DNA of 64,000 nucleotides from Saccharothrix longispora. Its GTDB lineage: Bacteria > Actinomycetota > Actinomycetes > Mycobacteriales > Pseudonocardiaceae. A program made the position numbers and the translations under genes. Positions 40,155 to 50,264 of this stretch are shown in pieces; position 1 is the stretch's first letter; each line of letters starts with the position of its first letter. The stretch is taken from NCBI RefSeq assembly GCF_030852425.1, contig NZ_NSDM01000008.1, positions 62,001 through 126,000 on the forward strand, written 5' to 3'. A model generated the notes under the pieces. It had not been told where the DNA came from. It saw only the letters and a program-made list of their open reading frames with translations, and did not search any database.

Positions 40155-41531
40155 TCAGCCCAACCCGCAGGACTCGACGCCCTCCAGCACCCCGCCGCGG
40201 AAGACCTCGACGCGCTTGAAGCCGGGGTCCAGCGCGGACCCGCCGCTCGCGTCGCGCGCCGCGTAGTCGTAGGTCAGCAGCACCCGCACGGCCTCGTCCA
40301 GGTCACCGGGGGACAGGCCGAAGCCCTGCTGCCGGGTGAACACCTCGCGCGTGTACGTGCCGGCCAGGCACAGCGCGCCGGTCGCCGCCGCCTCGCCCTC
40401 GACGTCCACGCCGACCTGGGACATCGCGGCCAGGCCGTAGCGGCTGGCCAGCAGCACGCCCGTCGCGTAGTCGCCGATCTCGGCGTGCAGCTCGGGCAGG
40501 TCCTCCTTGACCTCGATCTCCACCGACTTCTCGGCCGGGCAGAACGCCACCGGCCCCTGGTCGCCCGAGCAGTCCGGCTCGGTCTCGGTGGCCGTGGCCC
40601 CGGGCTGGACCCACGTCCCGCCCGCCGACTCGACCAGCGCCTTGTAGTAGGCGTTCAGGTCCGGGGTGATCGACTCCAGCATCTCGTCGAACGGCAGGTT
40701 GCCGCCCCGGTCGCGGTCGTCGGCGCTGGTGAACGCCTCCTGCGTGAACGGCCGGTTCTGCACGGTCATCGCCGCGCAGAACTTCGTGCCCTGCTGGTAG
40801 CCGTCCTGGAACGCGGACACGCGGTCGAACGCGTTGCCGTGCGCCGACTGGTCGTCCGGCGACGTGCCGACGGGGTCGCGGAAGGTGATGAGCGCGCCGA
40901 GCGCCGAGTCGAGCGTGTCCGACCCGATGTCGAGGTGCTCGGACTTGCCGTCGTTGACCCACTTGATGAACGAGCCGGCGAAGCAGTCGGCCATCGCCTC
41001 GGTGAGGATCGTCGGGTACTTGGCGGGGTCGCGCCGCTCCGCCTCGGGCGTGATGCCCATGCGGTTCTGCACGGCGTGGCCCATCTCGTGCGCCAGCACG
41101 ATCACCACGGCGGCGTCGCCGAACCGGTCCTTGAGCACCGGCAGCAGCGCGGCCCGGTCCCAGGCGATGGCGTCGGCGCTCGGGCAGTAGAACGCGTTGC
41201 CCTCCACGTCGCTGGCCTTCTCCGTGCACGGCGGCGGCTTCGCGGACGGGTCGGACGTGTCGACCGAGTAGATGCCGCCCTCCAGCGGCTGCCACGGCTC
41301 GCCGAACGTCGTCGGGAAGGTCTCCTCCCAGAACGAGTCGACGTCCGTGATCGCGGTGGCCGCCAACTGGTCGATGGGACCGCCGTCGGTGCCCTGGATG
41401 AACGCGGGGTCGACGGTGCCCTTGGTGACCGCGTCACCGGCCGTGGGCGAGCCCGCCACGAGTTGCGTGCAGGCCGTCGTCGTGACGAGGACCGTCGACA
41501 GCAGGACCAGCCGAGCCGAAGCGAGCCGCAT
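40155..41531 (-). CDS. Secreted neutral zinc metallopeptidase, paralogue of the downstream gene
   Basis: This 458-residue protein has a signal sequence and a likely lipobox cysteine at 21 (TTTAC, weak). Its zinc motif HEMGH is at 148-152, and it has the matching FYCPSADAIAWDRAALLP and EAMADCFAGSFIKW segments. It aligns along its whole length with the gene at 38636, with the same cysteine pattern and the same AFDRVSAFQ(F/D)G block. ATG 41531 is supported by a CACAAT -10 box six bases upstream, implying a leaderless transcript. Confidence 0.87.
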   Translation of the reverse strand: MRLASARLVLLSTVLVTTTACTQLVAGSPTAGDAVTKGTVDPAFIQGTDGGPIDQLAATAITDVDSFWEETFPTTFGEPWQPLEGGIYSVDTSDPSAKPPPCTEKASDVEGNAFYCPSADAIAWDRAALLPVLKDRFGDAAVVIVLAHEMGHAVQNRMGITPEAERRDPAKYPTILTEAMADCFAGSFIKWVNDGKSEHLDIGSDTLDSALGALITFRDPVGTSPDDQSAHGNAFDRVSAFQDGYQQGTKFCAAMTVQNRPFTQEAFTSADDRDRGGNLPFDEMLESITPDLNAYYKALVESAGGTWVQPGATATETEPDCSGDQGPVAFCPAEKSVEIEVKEDLPELHAEIGDYATGVLLASRYGLAAMSQVGVDVEGEAAATGALCLAGTYTREVFTRQQGFGLSPGDLDEAVRVLLTYDYAARDASGGSALDPGFKRVEVFRGGVLEGVESCGLG

Positions 41532-41537
41532 TCGTCC

Positions 41538-41543
41538 ATTGTG
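41538..41543 (-). promoter_or_regulatory. Predicted leaderless promoter -10 box of the metallopeptidase gene
   Basis: CACAAT on the minus strand lies 6 bases before ATG 41531, with no Shine-Dalgarno. Confidence 0.4.
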
Positions 41544-41575
41544 CCTGCCCGCACCCCCTACGGGGGCCGGACGAG

Positions 41576-41847
41576 TCAGGTCGTCCCCCGCACGGCCACG
41601 CGCGCGCCGTCGGGCCGATGGAGCCGTCGCGCCCGGTCGGCAGGCGGTCGCGGACCGCGTCCCGGACGGCGAGCCGCCGGTCCTCCGGCAGCGACGCCAG
41701 GTAGGACGGCGCGAGGCCCCGGCGCCCGAGGAACGGGGGCCGGTAGTCGTCGAAGTCGGCGAAGGCGGTCGGCACCTCCAACGCCCGCATGTCCCGGGCC
41801 ACGGAGTCGAGGGTGGCACGGACGACGCCCGTCCGCCGCTGTTCCAC
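41576..41847 (-). pseudogene. Remnant of a SAM-dependent methyltransferase (C-terminal end only)
   Basis: The minus strand encodes a fragment reading VRALEVPTAFADFDDY-type, then FLGRRGLAPSYLASLPEDRR and RLPTGRDGSIGPTARAW. This closely resembles the last 80 residues of a class I methyltransferase family whose members end ARAWAVRG. Here the frame breaks after ARAW: the expected AVRGTT end appears in another frame at 41576. No SAM-binding motif is found upstream, only non-coding sequence with repeats. It is therefore a decayed, truncated gene. Confidence 0.6.
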
Positions 41848-42003
41848 GCAGCCGTGGCCGCGAAGTGCGCGAACTACTCGTCCCCGCGGGCCGGGAAGGC
41901 CGTCGACGCCTCCTGCGAACCACCGGGCACCCGGCCGCGTCGCGGTACGGCTCGCGGTCGCCCGTCACAGCGCGGGACTCCGTCGGGGCGTCACGCGGTT
42001 GCG

Positions 42004-42081
42004 CGGACCGGCGTTCGGCGGACCGGCGTTCGGCGGCCCGGAGGTGCGGCGGCCCGGAGGTGCGGCGGCCCGGAGGTGCGG
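42004..42081. repeat. Short tandem repeats, 2 x 15 bp and 3 x 16 bp
   Basis: CGGACCGGCGTTCGG occurs twice in direct succession (42004-42033) and is followed by three exact copies of CGGCCCGGAGGTGCGG (42034-42081). The block lies in the roughly 295-base gene-free stretch between the methyltransferase remnant and glgB. Apart from this and the terminator I see nothing functional in the gap. Confidence 0.85.
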
Positions 42082-42094
42082 CGGGTGGAACGAA

Positions 42095-42123
42095 GCAGGG
42101 GTCCCCTCCGAGGGAACCCCTGC
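42095..42123 (-). terminator. Terminator of the glgE-treS-mak-glgB operon
   Basis: GCAGGGGTCCCC (42095-42106) pairs with GGGAACCCCTGC (42112-42123) with one mismatch and a 5-base loop, about 20 bases beyond the glgB stop. Confidence 0.65.
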
Positions 42124-42142
42124 CGGGTGCCGGGACGGGGCC

Positions 42143-44491
42143 TCAGGCCTCGGTGATCCCGCCCGCCGCGTCGACCCCGCCGGACGGCTCGACCCTGCCG
42201 TCCGTGTCGACCTCGCCGGACGAGGCGCCCGGCGCGACCGGGGCCGACCCCGGCGTCCGCACCACCTTCGGGGCCTCCGTCACCTCACCGCTCTCGCTCA
42301 CCCCGGACAGCGCCATCGCCGACGCCTCACCGGCCACGGGGGCCTCCGGCGTCAGCCACAGCACGCCCGACGGCGGCAGCTGGAGCACCGCCGACGCGGG
42401 ACGGCCGTGCCACGGCCTCTCCTCCGCGTCCACGCCACCCAGGTTGCCCACGCCCGAACCGCCGTAGGCGCCCGAATCCGTGTTGACGACCTCCCGCCAC
42501 CGCCCCGCCGACGGCAGGCCCACCCGGTAGTCGTGGTGCGGCTGACCGGCGAAGTTCGCGACGCACACCAGCACCGAGCCGTCGTCGCCGATGCGCAGGA
42601 AGCTCAGCACGTTGCCGCCCGAGTCGTTCGCGTCGATCCACGAGAAGCCCTCGGGGCGGTCGTCCGCGCTGTAGAGCGCCGGGCACGACTTGTAGACGCC
42701 GTTGAGGTCGGCGATCAGCGTCCGCAGGCCCGCGTGCAGCGGGTCGTCCAGCAGGTGCCAGTCCAGCGACCGCGACTCCGACCACTCGCCGCGCTGCCCG
42801 AACTCGCCGCCCATGAACAGCAGCTGCTTGCCGGGGTGCGCCCACATGAACGCCAGCAGCGACCGCAGGCCCGCCGCCTTGTTCCAGTCGTCACCGGGCA
42901 TCCGCTGCCACAGCGACCCCTTGCCGTGCACGACCTCGTCGTGCGACAGCGGCAGCACGAAGTTCTCGCTCCACGCGTACACCAGAGAGAACGTGATCTC
43001 GTTGTGGTGGAACGAGCGGTGCACGGGTTCGCGCGACAGGTAGTGCAGGGTGTCGTGCATCCAGCCCATGTTCCACTTGAAGCCGAACCCGAGCCCGCCC
43101 AGGTGCGTGGGCCGCGTGACGCCCGGCCAGGCGGTGGACTCCTCGGCGACCATCACGACGCCCGCGTGCCGCTTGTAGACCGTGGCGTTGAGCTCCTGGA
43201 GGAACCGCACCGCGTCGAGGTTCTCCCGGCCGCCGTACTGGTTGGGCAGCCACTGCCCGGCCTGCCGCGAGTAGTCGAGGTACAGCATCGAGGCCACCGC
43301 GTCGACCCGCAGGCCGTCGATGTGGAACTCCTCGATCCAGTACAGCGCGTTCGCGACGAGGAAGTTGCGCACCTCGTTGCGCCCGAAGTCGAACACGAGC
43401 GTCCCCCAGTCGGGGTGCTCGCCGCGGCGCGGGTCGGGGTGCTCGTACAGCGCTGTGCCGTCGAACTTCGCCAGCGCCCACGAGTCCTTCGGGAAGTGCG
43501 CCGGCACCCAGTCCATGATCACGCCGATGCCGCGCCGGTGCAGGGCGTCCACGAAGTGCCGGAAGTCGTCGGGGGAGCCGAACCGCGAGGTCGGGGCGTA
43601 GTACGACGTCACCTGGTAGCCCCACGACCCGCCGAACGGGTGCTCGGCCACCGGCATCAGCTCGACGTGCGTGAACCCGGCCGACGACACGTAGTCGGCC
43701 AGCTCCTCGGCCAGCTCCCGGTAGCCCAGGCCCGGTCGCCACGACCCCAGGTGCACCTCGTACACCGACATCGGCGCGTTGACCCACTGCGTGGCGTCGC
43801 GCTTCGCCTCCCACTCGGCGTCGCCCCACGAGTACGTCGACTCGGTGACGACCGACGCGGTGGCGGGCGGCTTCTCGGTGGCGAACGCCATCGGGTCGGC
43901 CTTCTCGTGCCACGCGCCGTCCTGGCCGAGGATGCGGAACTTGTACCGGGTGCCGACGGGGACGCCGGGGATGAAGATCTCCCACACCCCGGACGAGCCG
44001 AGCGAGCGCATCGGGTTCGCCCGACCGTCCCAGCCGTCGAAGTCGCCGATCACCCGCACGCCCCGCGCCGTCGGCGCCCACACCGCGAACGACACGCCGC
44101 TGACGACGCCGTTGGGCGTGTCGTAGGTCCGCACGTGCGCGCCGAGCACGTCCCACAGCCGCTCGTGGCGGCCCTCGCCGATCAGGTGCTGGTCCAGCTC
44201 GCCGATCGTCGGCAACCACCGGTACGGGTCGTCCACCTCGACGACCTGGGACCCGTACTCGACCTCCAGCCGGTAGTCGCCGGGGTGCTCGGGCAGTTCG
44301 CCCGCGAACAGCCCGTCGGTCACGCGGTCCAGCTCGAACCGCTTGTCACCGGCCATCACGGCCACCGCGGACGCGCCCGGACGCAGGGCGCGCGCCACCA
44401 CGCCTTCGGGGACGTGGTGCACGCCCAGCACCGAGTGCGGGTCGTGGTGCGACCCGGCCAGCAGCCGGTCGACGTCCTGGGGCGAGATCAT
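42143..44491 (-). CDS. glgB: 1,4-alpha-glucan branching enzyme
   Basis: This 782-residue GH13 enzyme cuts alpha-1,4 chains and rejoins them as alpha-1,6 branches. It has an N-terminal CBM48 module ([25 protein letters not shown]). The barrel has nucleophile Asp397 ([10 protein letters not shown]), acid/base Glu in [13 protein letters not shown] and Asp in [14 protein letters not shown]. Residues 717-782 are an extra Ala/Gly/Glu/Val-rich low-complexity tail after the usual end (SGVLWLTPE), beyond the normal length of about 730. ATG 44491 overlaps the maltokinase stop (ATGA). It is the last gene of the GlgE-pathway operon. Confidence 0.95.
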   Translation of the reverse strand: MISPQDVDRLLAGSHHDPHSVLGVHHVPEGVVARALRPGASAVAVMAGDKRFELDRVTDGLFAGELPEHPGDYRLEVEYGSQVVEVDDPYRWLPTIGELDQHLIGEGRHERLWDVLGAHVRTYDTPNGVVSGVSFAVWAPTARGVRVIGDFDGWDGRANPMRSLGSSGVWEIFIPGVPVGTRYKFRILGQDGAWHEKADPMAFATEKPPATASVVTESTYSWGDAEWEAKRDATQWVNAPMSVYEVHLGSWRPGLGYRELAEELADYVSSAGFTHVELMPVAEHPFGGSWGYQVTSYYAPTSRFGSPDDFRHFVDALHRRGIGVIMDWVPAHFPKDSWALAKFDGTALYEHPDPRRGEHPDWGTLVFDFGRNEVRNFLVANALYWIEEFHIDGLRVDAVASMLYLDYSRQAGQWLPNQYGGRENLDAVRFLQELNATVYKRHAGVVMVAEESTAWPGVTRPTHLGGLGFGFKWNMGWMHDTLHYLSREPVHRSFHHNEITFSLVYAWSENFVLPLSHDEVVHGKGSLWQRMPGDDWNKAAGLRSLLAFMWAHPGKQLLFMGGEFGQRGEWSESRSLDWHLLDDPLHAGLRTLIADLNGVYKSCPALYSADDRPEGFSWIDANDSGGNVLSFLRIGDDGSVLVCVANFAGQPHHDYRVGLPSAGRWREVVNTDSGAYGGSGVGNLGGVDAEERPWHGRPASAVLQLPPSGVLWLTPEAPVAGEASAMALSGVSESGEVTEAPKVVRTPGSAPVAPGASSGEVDTDGRVEPSGGVDAAGGITEA

Positions 44492-45837
44492 GACTGCACC
44501 GCTCCCTCTCCAGTGATGCGGGCGATCGACGACAACGGGACCGTCAACCACTCCGGTCGGTTCGCGTGCTCGTAGGCGACCTCGTACACGGCCTTGTCCA
44601 GCTCGAACGCGCGCAGCAGGTAACCGCGCTCGCGCGGGTCGCCGACCGTCCGCGACGCCGATTCCGCGTAGCCCTGGGTGAAGGCCGCCCGGTTGCGGCG
44701 CGACCACTCCAGCGCCCGCACGGCCAGCTGGTGGTCCTCCGGCCGGCCGACGAGCAGCTGGTGCGCCGCGTAGTCGAACGACCTCAGCATCCCGGCCACG
44801 TCGCGCAGCGGCGACCGCAGCGCCGTCCGCTCGTCGATCGGCGCGCCCGGCTCGCCCTCGAAGTCGATCAGCAGCCACCCGTGGACGGTCCGCAGCACCT
44901 GGCCCAGGTGCAGGTCGCCGTGGATGTGCTGGATCGCGACGGCCCCCGGCGTGTCCCTGGCCTGCTCGAACGCCTCGCGCAGCGCGGGCACGTACGGCTC
45001 CAGCTCGGGCACCCGCGCCACCACGTCGTCCAGCCGGTCGACCATCGCCTGCACGCTGCGCTCGATGTCGTCGGCGTCGGCGTGCTCGGCGCCCAGCGCG
45101 CGCTCCAGGTCGGCGTGCACCGTGGCCACGGCCTGGCCGAGCCGCTGCGCCTCGCCCGCGAAGTCGCCGCCCACCTCGTCGGCGTGCAGGTCCCGCTCGG
45201 TCATCAGGTCGCGCACGCTCGTCGTGGCCATGGCCCAGCCGTCCACCGCGTCCGGCAGGAACTGCTGGAGCATGCCGACGGTCGTGCCGCGGCCGTCCAG
45301 CTCGCCGGTGATCGACCCGAGCGGCTGGGCGATGTGCTCGCAGCCCACCTCGTGCAGGGCCCGCTGGAGCACCAGGTCCGGGTTCTCGCCGAACGTGAGC
45401 TTGCGGAACAGCTTGAGGATGTACTGGCTGCCGAACACCAGCGAGGTGTTCGACTGCTCCGAGGTGATGCGCCTGCCGCGCAGGCCCGTCTGGATCTCCA
45501 CGCCCGGCTCGTGCGCGAACACCAGCCCGTCGACCTCGCGACCCTCCGCGATCAGGTCGAGCAGCGGCCCGGTCAGCTCGGAGTCGCCCGTCGCGTCGTG
45601 GTTGTCCGGCTGGTCGGTGACCAGCAGTTGGTACGGCTCGCGCCGGTCGCCCTGCTCCACCTCCACCACGAGGTGCACCAGCACCGGTACGCCGTCGCGC
45701 AGCACGGTCGTCCGGAGGGGGCGGACCGAGGTGATCGGGCGGTCCTTGCCGCCGAACCACCGCTGCTCCGGCAGCCACGCCGGAAGCTCGGCCACCACCT
45801 TGTCGACCAGGTCGTGCGCTTCGGTCACGTCCTTCAC
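44488..45837 (-). CDS. mak: Maltokinase
   Basis: This 449-residue enzyme phosphorylates maltose to maltose-1-phosphate with ATP, feeding GlgE. It has the aminoglycoside-phosphotransferase-like fold with the catalytic Asp308 in [12 protein letters not shown] and the metal-binding [25 protein letters not shown]. The N-terminal cap has [17 protein letters not shown] 45837 overlaps the treS stop (GTGA), and its own stop overlaps glgB, so treS-mak-glgB are tightly coupled. In many relatives mak is fused to treS; here they are separate. Confidence 0.94.
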   Translation of the reverse strand: MKDVTEAHDLVDKVVAELPAWLPEQRWFGGKDRPITSVRPLRTTVLRDGVPVLVHLVVEVEQGDRREPYQLLVTDQPDNHDATGDSELTGPLLDLIAEGREVDGLVFAHEPGVEIQTGLRGRRITSEQSNTSLVFGSQYILKLFRKLTFGENPDLVLQRALHEVGCEHIAQPLGSITGELDGRGTTVGMLQQFLPDAVDGWAMATTSVRDLMTERDLHADEVGGDFAGEAQRLGQAVATVHADLERALGAEHADADDIERSVQAMVDRLDDVVARVPELEPYVPALREAFEQARDTPGAVAIQHIHGDLHLGQVLRTVHGWLLIDFEGEPGAPIDERTALRSPLRDVAGMLRSFDYAAHQLLVGRPEDHQLAVRALEWSRRNRAAFTQGYAESASRTVGDPRERGYLLRAFELDKAVYEVAYEHANRPEWLTVPLSSIARITGEGAVQS

Positions 45838-47645
45838 CTGCTCTCGCTGTCGTCGCCCGCGTCCACGAGCTGGAACCAGTAGAAGCCGTGGCCCGGCAGC
45901 GTGAGCAGGTACGACAGGTCGCCGATGCGGGGGAACCGGACACCGCCGGTCAGCTCGACGGGCCGGGAGCCGCGGTGCTCGGACAGGTCGAGCTCGACCG
46001 GCTGCGGGAACCGCGACAGGTTGTTCACGCACAGCACGACGTCCTCGCGGCCGTCGGGTCGGCAGTAGCGCCGCCGGTAGGCCAGCACGCTGGGGTTGGA
46101 CCCGCCCAGGTCGGTGAAGTCGCCCTCGGCGAACGCGTGGTGCTGCTTGCGCACCTCGATCATCCGGCGGGTCCAGTTGAGCAGGGACGACTGGTTGTTC
46201 AGCTGGGCTTCGACGTTGAGCCCCTGGTAGCCGTACACCGGGTCCATGATCACGGGCAGGTAGATGCGGCCCGGGTCGCACGACGAGAAGCCGGCGTTGC
46301 GGTCGGGGGTCCACTGCATCGGCGTGCGCACCGCGTCCCGGTCGCCGAGCCAGATGTTGTCGCCCATGCCGATCTCATCGCCGTAGTAGAGCACCGGCGA
46401 GCCGGGCAGTGACAGCAGCATCGCGGTGAACAGCTCCTGCTGGTTGCGGTCGTTCTCCAGCAGGGGCGCCAGGCGGCGGCGGATGCCGATGTTCGCCTTC
46501 ATCCGCGGGTCCTTGGCGTACTCCGCGTACATGTAGTCGCGTTCTTCGTCGGTGACCATCTCGAGCGTCAGCTCGTCGTGGTTGCGCAGGAAGATGCCCC
46601 ACTGCGCGCCCGACGGGATCTGCGGCGTCTGGGCCAGGATCTCCGAGATCGGGAACCGCGACTCGCGCCGCACCGCCATGAAGATGCGCGGCATCAGCGG
46701 GAAGTGGAACGCCATGTGGCACTCGTCGCCGCCCACCTCGGGGTCGCCGAAGTACTCCACCACGTCCGACGGCCACTGGTTCGCCTCGGCCAGCAGCACG
46801 CGGCCCGGGTACTCGTCGTCGACGACCTTGCGGCAGCGCTTGAGGAAGTCGTGCGTGCGCGGCAGGTTCTCGCAGTTCGTGCCCTCCTGCTCGAACAGGT
46901 ACGGCACGGCGTCGAGCCGGAACCCGTCGATGCCGAGGTCGAGCCAGAACCGCAGCGTGTCCAGCATGGCCTCCTGGACGTGCGGGTTCTCGAAGTTCAG
47001 GTCCGGCTGGTGGGAGAAGAAGCGGTGCCAGTAGAACTGGCCGCGCACCGGGTCGTACGTCCAGTTGGACGACTCGGTGTCGACGAAGATGATCCGCGCG
47101 TCGGCGTACTTCTGGTCGTCGTCGCTCCAGACGTAGTAGTCGCCGTACGGCCCGTCCGGGTCCGACCGTGACTGCTGGAACCACGGGTGCGCGTCGCTGG
47201 TGTGGTTGAGGACCAGGTCGGTGATCACGCGGATGCCGCGCCGGTGCGCCTCGTCCAGCAGGTAGACGAAGTCCTCGACGGTGCCGAACTCGGGCAGCAC
47301 GGCGCGGAAGTCGGAGATGTCGTAACCGCCGTCGCGCAGCGGCGAGGCGTAGAACGGCGGAAGCCACAGGCAGTCGACGCCCAGCCACTCCAGGTAGTCC
47401 AACCGCGACGCGAGACCGCGCAGGTCGCCGGTGCCGTCGCCGTTCGAGTCGCTGAACGCCCGGACCAGCACCTCGTAGAAGACCGCGCCCTTGAACCAGT
47501 CCGGTTCGCGCGGCACCAGCTTCGCCGAGCGGAAGTCCTCGGCCTGCGGTTCGATGAGCATGCCGTCCGCGCGGATGCCCTCACCGGTGTGCGGGACGGT
47601 CTCCAGCCCTACCAGGGCGGCGTCGGGTCGGACCTCTTCATGCAT
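45834..47645 (-). CDS. treS: Trehalose synthase (maltose alpha-D-glucosyltransferase)
   Basis: This 603-residue GH13 enzyme interconverts trehalose and maltose. The barrel motifs are complete: [38 protein letters not shown], nucleophile Asp245 ([11 protein letters not shown]), Glu in [11 protein letters not shown] and Asp in [15 protein letters not shown] 47645 has GAGGTGGAG upstream. It follows glgE after 144 bases that contain a strong hairpin. Its maltose product is passed to Mak, encoded by the overlapping next gene. Confidence 0.95.
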   Translation of the reverse strand: MHEEVRPDAALVGLETVPHTGEGIRADGMLIEPQAEDFRSAKLVPREPDWFKGAVFYEVLVRAFSDSNGDGTGDLRGLASRLDYLEWLGVDCLWLPPFYASPLRDGGYDISDFRAVLPEFGTVEDFVYLLDEAHRRGIRVITDLVLNHTSDAHPWFQQSRSDPDGPYGDYYVWSDDDQKYADARIIFVDTESSNWTYDPVRGQFYWHRFFSHQPDLNFENPHVQEAMLDTLRFWLDLGIDGFRLDAVPYLFEQEGTNCENLPRTHDFLKRCRKVVDDEYPGRVLLAEANQWPSDVVEYFGDPEVGGDECHMAFHFPLMPRIFMAVRRESRFPISEILAQTPQIPSGAQWGIFLRNHDELTLEMVTDEERDYMYAEYAKDPRMKANIGIRRRLAPLLENDRNQQELFTAMLLSLPGSPVLYYGDEIGMGDNIWLGDRDAVRTPMQWTPDRNAGFSSCDPGRIYLPVIMDPVYGYQGLNVEAQLNNQSSLLNWTRRMIEVRKQHHAFAEGDFTDLGGSNPSVLAYRRRYCRPDGREDVVLCVNNLSRFPQPVELDLSEHRGSRPVELTGGVRFPRIGDLSYLLTLPGHGFYWFQLVDAGDDSESR

Positions 47646-47687
47646 CTGTGCTCCACCTCGTCCCACCTCATTGGGGGTACGTTCGAT

Positions 47688-47719
47688 AGTCCCCGCGCTC
47701 GTCCGCGAGCGCGGGGACT
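47688..47719. terminator. Perfect hairpin in the glgE-treS gap
   Basis: AGTCCCCGCGCTCG (47688-47701) and CGAGCGCGGGGACT (47706-47719) form a perfect 14-bp stem with a TCCG loop. It may end most glgE transcripts or attenuate the downstream genes, so glgE and treS could be expressed at different levels. Confidence 0.6.
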
Positions 47720-47789
47720 GCGTGAAAGGGGACCGGATCGGTTGTCGCCTGTCGCCGGCTGTCGTGGCCGCCGGCCGCCGGACCCCGCC

Positions 47790-49766
47790 CTAGCCGGATC
47801 GGCGCAGCACGCCCACGACGTGGGCCGCGGCGCGCCACGGTTCCAGGCGCACGTAGTTCGCCTGCCCCCAGTCCCAGGTCTCCCCGGTGACCTCGTCGTG
47901 CGCGATCAGCCGTTCGTGCCAGTCGATGCCGAGCGCGGGCAGGTCCAGCCAGACGGTGCCGTCCTGCGCGTCGTGCGGGTCGAGGTTCACCACGACGACC
48001 ACCGTGTCGCCGGTGGCCGGGTCCTGCTTCGAGTAGGCGATCAGGGCCGGGTTGTCGACGTGGTGGAACCGCAGCGTTCGCATCTGCTGGAGCGCCGGGT
48101 GGGCCCGGCGGATCGCGTTCAGCTTGCGCAACCACGGTTCGAGCGACCTGCCCTCGGCCACCGCCGCCGCGTAGTCGCGGGGGCGGAGCTGGTACTTCTC
48201 CGAGTTCAGGTACTCCTCGCTGCCCGGCTTGACGGGCTCGTGCTCGAACAACTCGTAACCCGAGTACACGCCCCAGGTCGGCGCCATCGTCGCCGCCAGC
48301 GCCGCGCGCAGCGCGAACATGCCCGGCCCGCCCACCTGCAACGACTCGTGCAGGATGTCCGGGGTGTTCACGAACAGGTTGGGGCGCGCCTCATCCCAGT
48401 GCGCGACCAGCTCGTTGCCGAACTCGGTCAGCTCCTCCTTGGTCGTGCGCCAGGTGAAGTAGGTGTAGCTCTGCGTGAAGCCGAGCTTGGCCAGGCCGTA
48501 CAGGCGGGCGGGGCGGGTGAACGCCTCGGACAGGAACAGCACGTCCGGGTGGCGGTCCTTGACCGCCCAGATCAGCCACGCCCAGAAGTCCGGCGGTTTG
48601 GTGTGCGGGTTGTCGACCCGGAAGATCTTCACCCCGTGGTCGACCCAGTGCAGGACGACGCGCAGCACCTCGTTGTAGATGCCCTGCGGGTCGTTGTCGA
48701 AGTTGACCGGGTAGATGTCCTGGTACTTCTTCGGCGGGTTCTCCGCGTAGGCGATCGAGCCGTCGGGGCGGGTGGTGAACCACTCCGGGTTCTTCAGCAC
48801 CCACGGGTGGTCGGGCGCGCACTGGATCGCCAGGTCGAGCGCGATCTCCAGGTCCAGCTCGCGGGCGCGGGCCACGAACGCGTCGAAGTCCTCGATCGTG
48901 CCCAGCTCGGGGTGGATCGCGTCGTGCCCGCCCTCGTCCGCGCCGATGGCCCACGTCGAGCCCGGGTCGTCCTCGGTGGCGTGCAGCGTGTTGTTCGGGC
49001 CCTTGCGGTTGACCCGGCCGATCGGGTGGATCGGTGGCAGGTAGGCGACGTCGAAGCCCATGGCCGCGACGCGGTCCAGCTCGCGGGTCGCGGTGGCGAA
49101 CGTGCCGTGGACCGGCACGCCCGACTCGTCCACGCCGCCCGTGCTGCGGGGGAAGAACTCGTACCAGGAGCCGAAGGCGGCGCGCTTGCGGTCGACCCAG
49201 ACCTTCTGCGGCTTGCCCTTGGTGATCAGCTCGCGGACCGGGTGCTCGTGCATGACCTGGCGGACGTCGGCGGCCAGCGCGGGGGCGACCCGCTCGGCCA
49301 GCGGGCGGTGCTCGTCGCGCAGCGCCGCGGCGGCGTTGGCCAGCAGCGGCTTCTCCCGGCGGCGGTCGGGCCGGCGGGAGACGCGGTCGAGCAGCAGCGC
49401 GCCGCTCTCCAGGTCGTTGGCCAGCTCCTCCGGACCCTGCCCGGCGGCGATCTTCACCTCGACGGCGTGCACCCACGTGGCCCACGGGTCGCTCCAGGCG
49501 TCGACGCGGAACGTCCAGGCGCCCTCGGCGTCCGGCACGATCGTCGTGGCCCAGCGGTCGAGGCCCACGCCCTGCGGGACCATCCGCGTCTGTCTGGCGA
49601 CCCGGTCGTTCGGACCTCGCCACGCGACGGTGGCGGCGACGGCGTCGTGCCCCTCGCGCCAGACCGTCGCCTCGACCGGAACGTGCTCGCCGACCACGGC
49701 TTTCGCCGGGTAACGACCACCGCTCACGATCGGGGAGACGTCGTCGATCCCGAGTCGTCCACTCAT
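47790..49766 (-). CDS. glgE: Alpha-1,4-glucan:maltose-1-phosphate maltosyltransferase
   Basis: This 658-residue GH13_3 enzyme extends alpha-1,4-glucans with maltosyl units from maltose-1-phosphate. The N-terminal beta-domain and helical insert are followed by [13 protein letters not shown]. The catalytic residues are nucleophile Asp385 ([14 protein letters not shown]), Glu in [10 protein letters not shown] and Asp in [12 protein letters not shown] 49766 follows GAGAGGGG. It heads the operon with treS, mak and glgB. In mycobacteria loss of GlgE is lethal because maltose-1-phosphate builds up. Confidence 0.95.
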   Translation of the reverse strand: MSGRLGIDDVSPIVSGGRYPAKAVVGEHVPVEATVWREGHDAVAATVAWRGPNDRVARQTRMVPQGVGLDRWATTIVPDAEGAWTFRVDAWSDPWATWVHAVEVKIAAGQGPEELANDLESGALLLDRVSRRPDRRREKPLLANAAAALRDEHRPLAERVAPALAADVRQVMHEHPVRELITKGKPQKVWVDRKRAAFGSWYEFFPRSTGGVDESGVPVHGTFATATRELDRVAAMGFDVAYLPPIHPIGRVNRKGPNNTLHATEDDPGSTWAIGADEGGHDAIHPELGTIEDFDAFVARARELDLEIALDLAIQCAPDHPWVLKNPEWFTTRPDGSIAYAENPPKKYQDIYPVNFDNDPQGIYNEVLRVVLHWVDHGVKIFRVDNPHTKPPDFWAWLIWAVKDRHPDVLFLSEAFTRPARLYGLAKLGFTQSYTYFTWRTTKEELTEFGNELVAHWDEARPNLFVNTPDILHESLQVGGPGMFALRAALAATMAPTWGVYSGYELFEHEPVKPGSEEYLNSEKYQLRPRDYAAAVAEGRSLEPWLRKLNAIRRAHPALQQMRTLRFHHVDNPALIAYSKQDPATGDTVVVVVNLDPHDAQDGTVWLDLPALGIDWHERLIAHDEVTGETWDWGQANYVRLEPWRAAAHVVGVLRRSG

Positions 49767-50075
49767 CGGCAGCAGCGCCCCTCTCACCTGGTGTGACGCG
49801 TGCACGGTCAAGTCTGCCCGCAGCGGCCGGACCAGCCGTCACCGGGACCCACCCTGCTGTTCGTACCCCGTCCGACGGCATCGCACACGTGGCGGGCACG
49901 CCGTTCTCGCCGTGGTCCGCCGTGGTCCTCGTCATGGTCTGCCGTGGTCCTGCCGTGGAGGGCAGGGTCCCAGGTCCTGGGGTCCCGCCCGGTTACCGCG
50001 CCGTCACCGTTCGGGCGACGGCGCGGGAACCTCCGGTGAACATGATCAATGACGCGGGGCGCGAACGCACGTCGG
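49767..50075. other. Gene-free stretch upstream of glgE
   Basis: These 309 bases separate glgE from the DUF397 gene. They must contain the glgE promoter. I see four imperfect GCCGTGGTC direct repeats at about 49913-49960 and a CCCAGGTCCTGGG-like dyad at about 49970, but no convincing -10 box, gene or terminator. Confidence 0.4.
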
Positions 50076-50261
50076 TCAGCTCCGACGCATCGACGCGACG
50101 AATACCGACCAGCCGGCGGCCGGGACGGTGAGGGTCGCGCGGGTGTTCTTGGAGTCGCGCACGCCGACCGCGCGCTCCGCACCGGCGAACCGGACCTCCA
50201 CGCAGTTGTCGGAAGCGGGGGCGCTGTGGCTGCTCTTGAACCAGCCGGTGGGGACGGCCAC
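50076..50261 (-). CDS. DUF397 protein
   Basis: This 61-residue protein has the standard DUF397 layout: GWFKSSHSAPASDNCVEVRFAG, VGVRDSKN and a final tryptophan/phenylalanine strand (GWSVFVASMR). It starts with GTG three bases after the XRE regulator stop, with GAGGAG upstream. XRE(DUF5753)-DUF397 pairs are abundant in actinomycetes; in Streptomyces such pairs (for example WhiJ-type systems) affect development. The DUF397 protein is thought to modulate its partner regulator. Confidence 0.93.
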   Translation of the reverse strand: MAVPTGWFKSSHSAPASDNCVEVRFAGAERAVGVRDSKNTRATLTVPAAGWSVFVASMRRS

Positions 50262-50264
50262 GGG

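Noticed and set aside
42004..42081. CRISPR array
   Set aside because: The repeats are directly adjacent with no spacers and of two different units. They are simple tandem repeats, and no cas genes are present.
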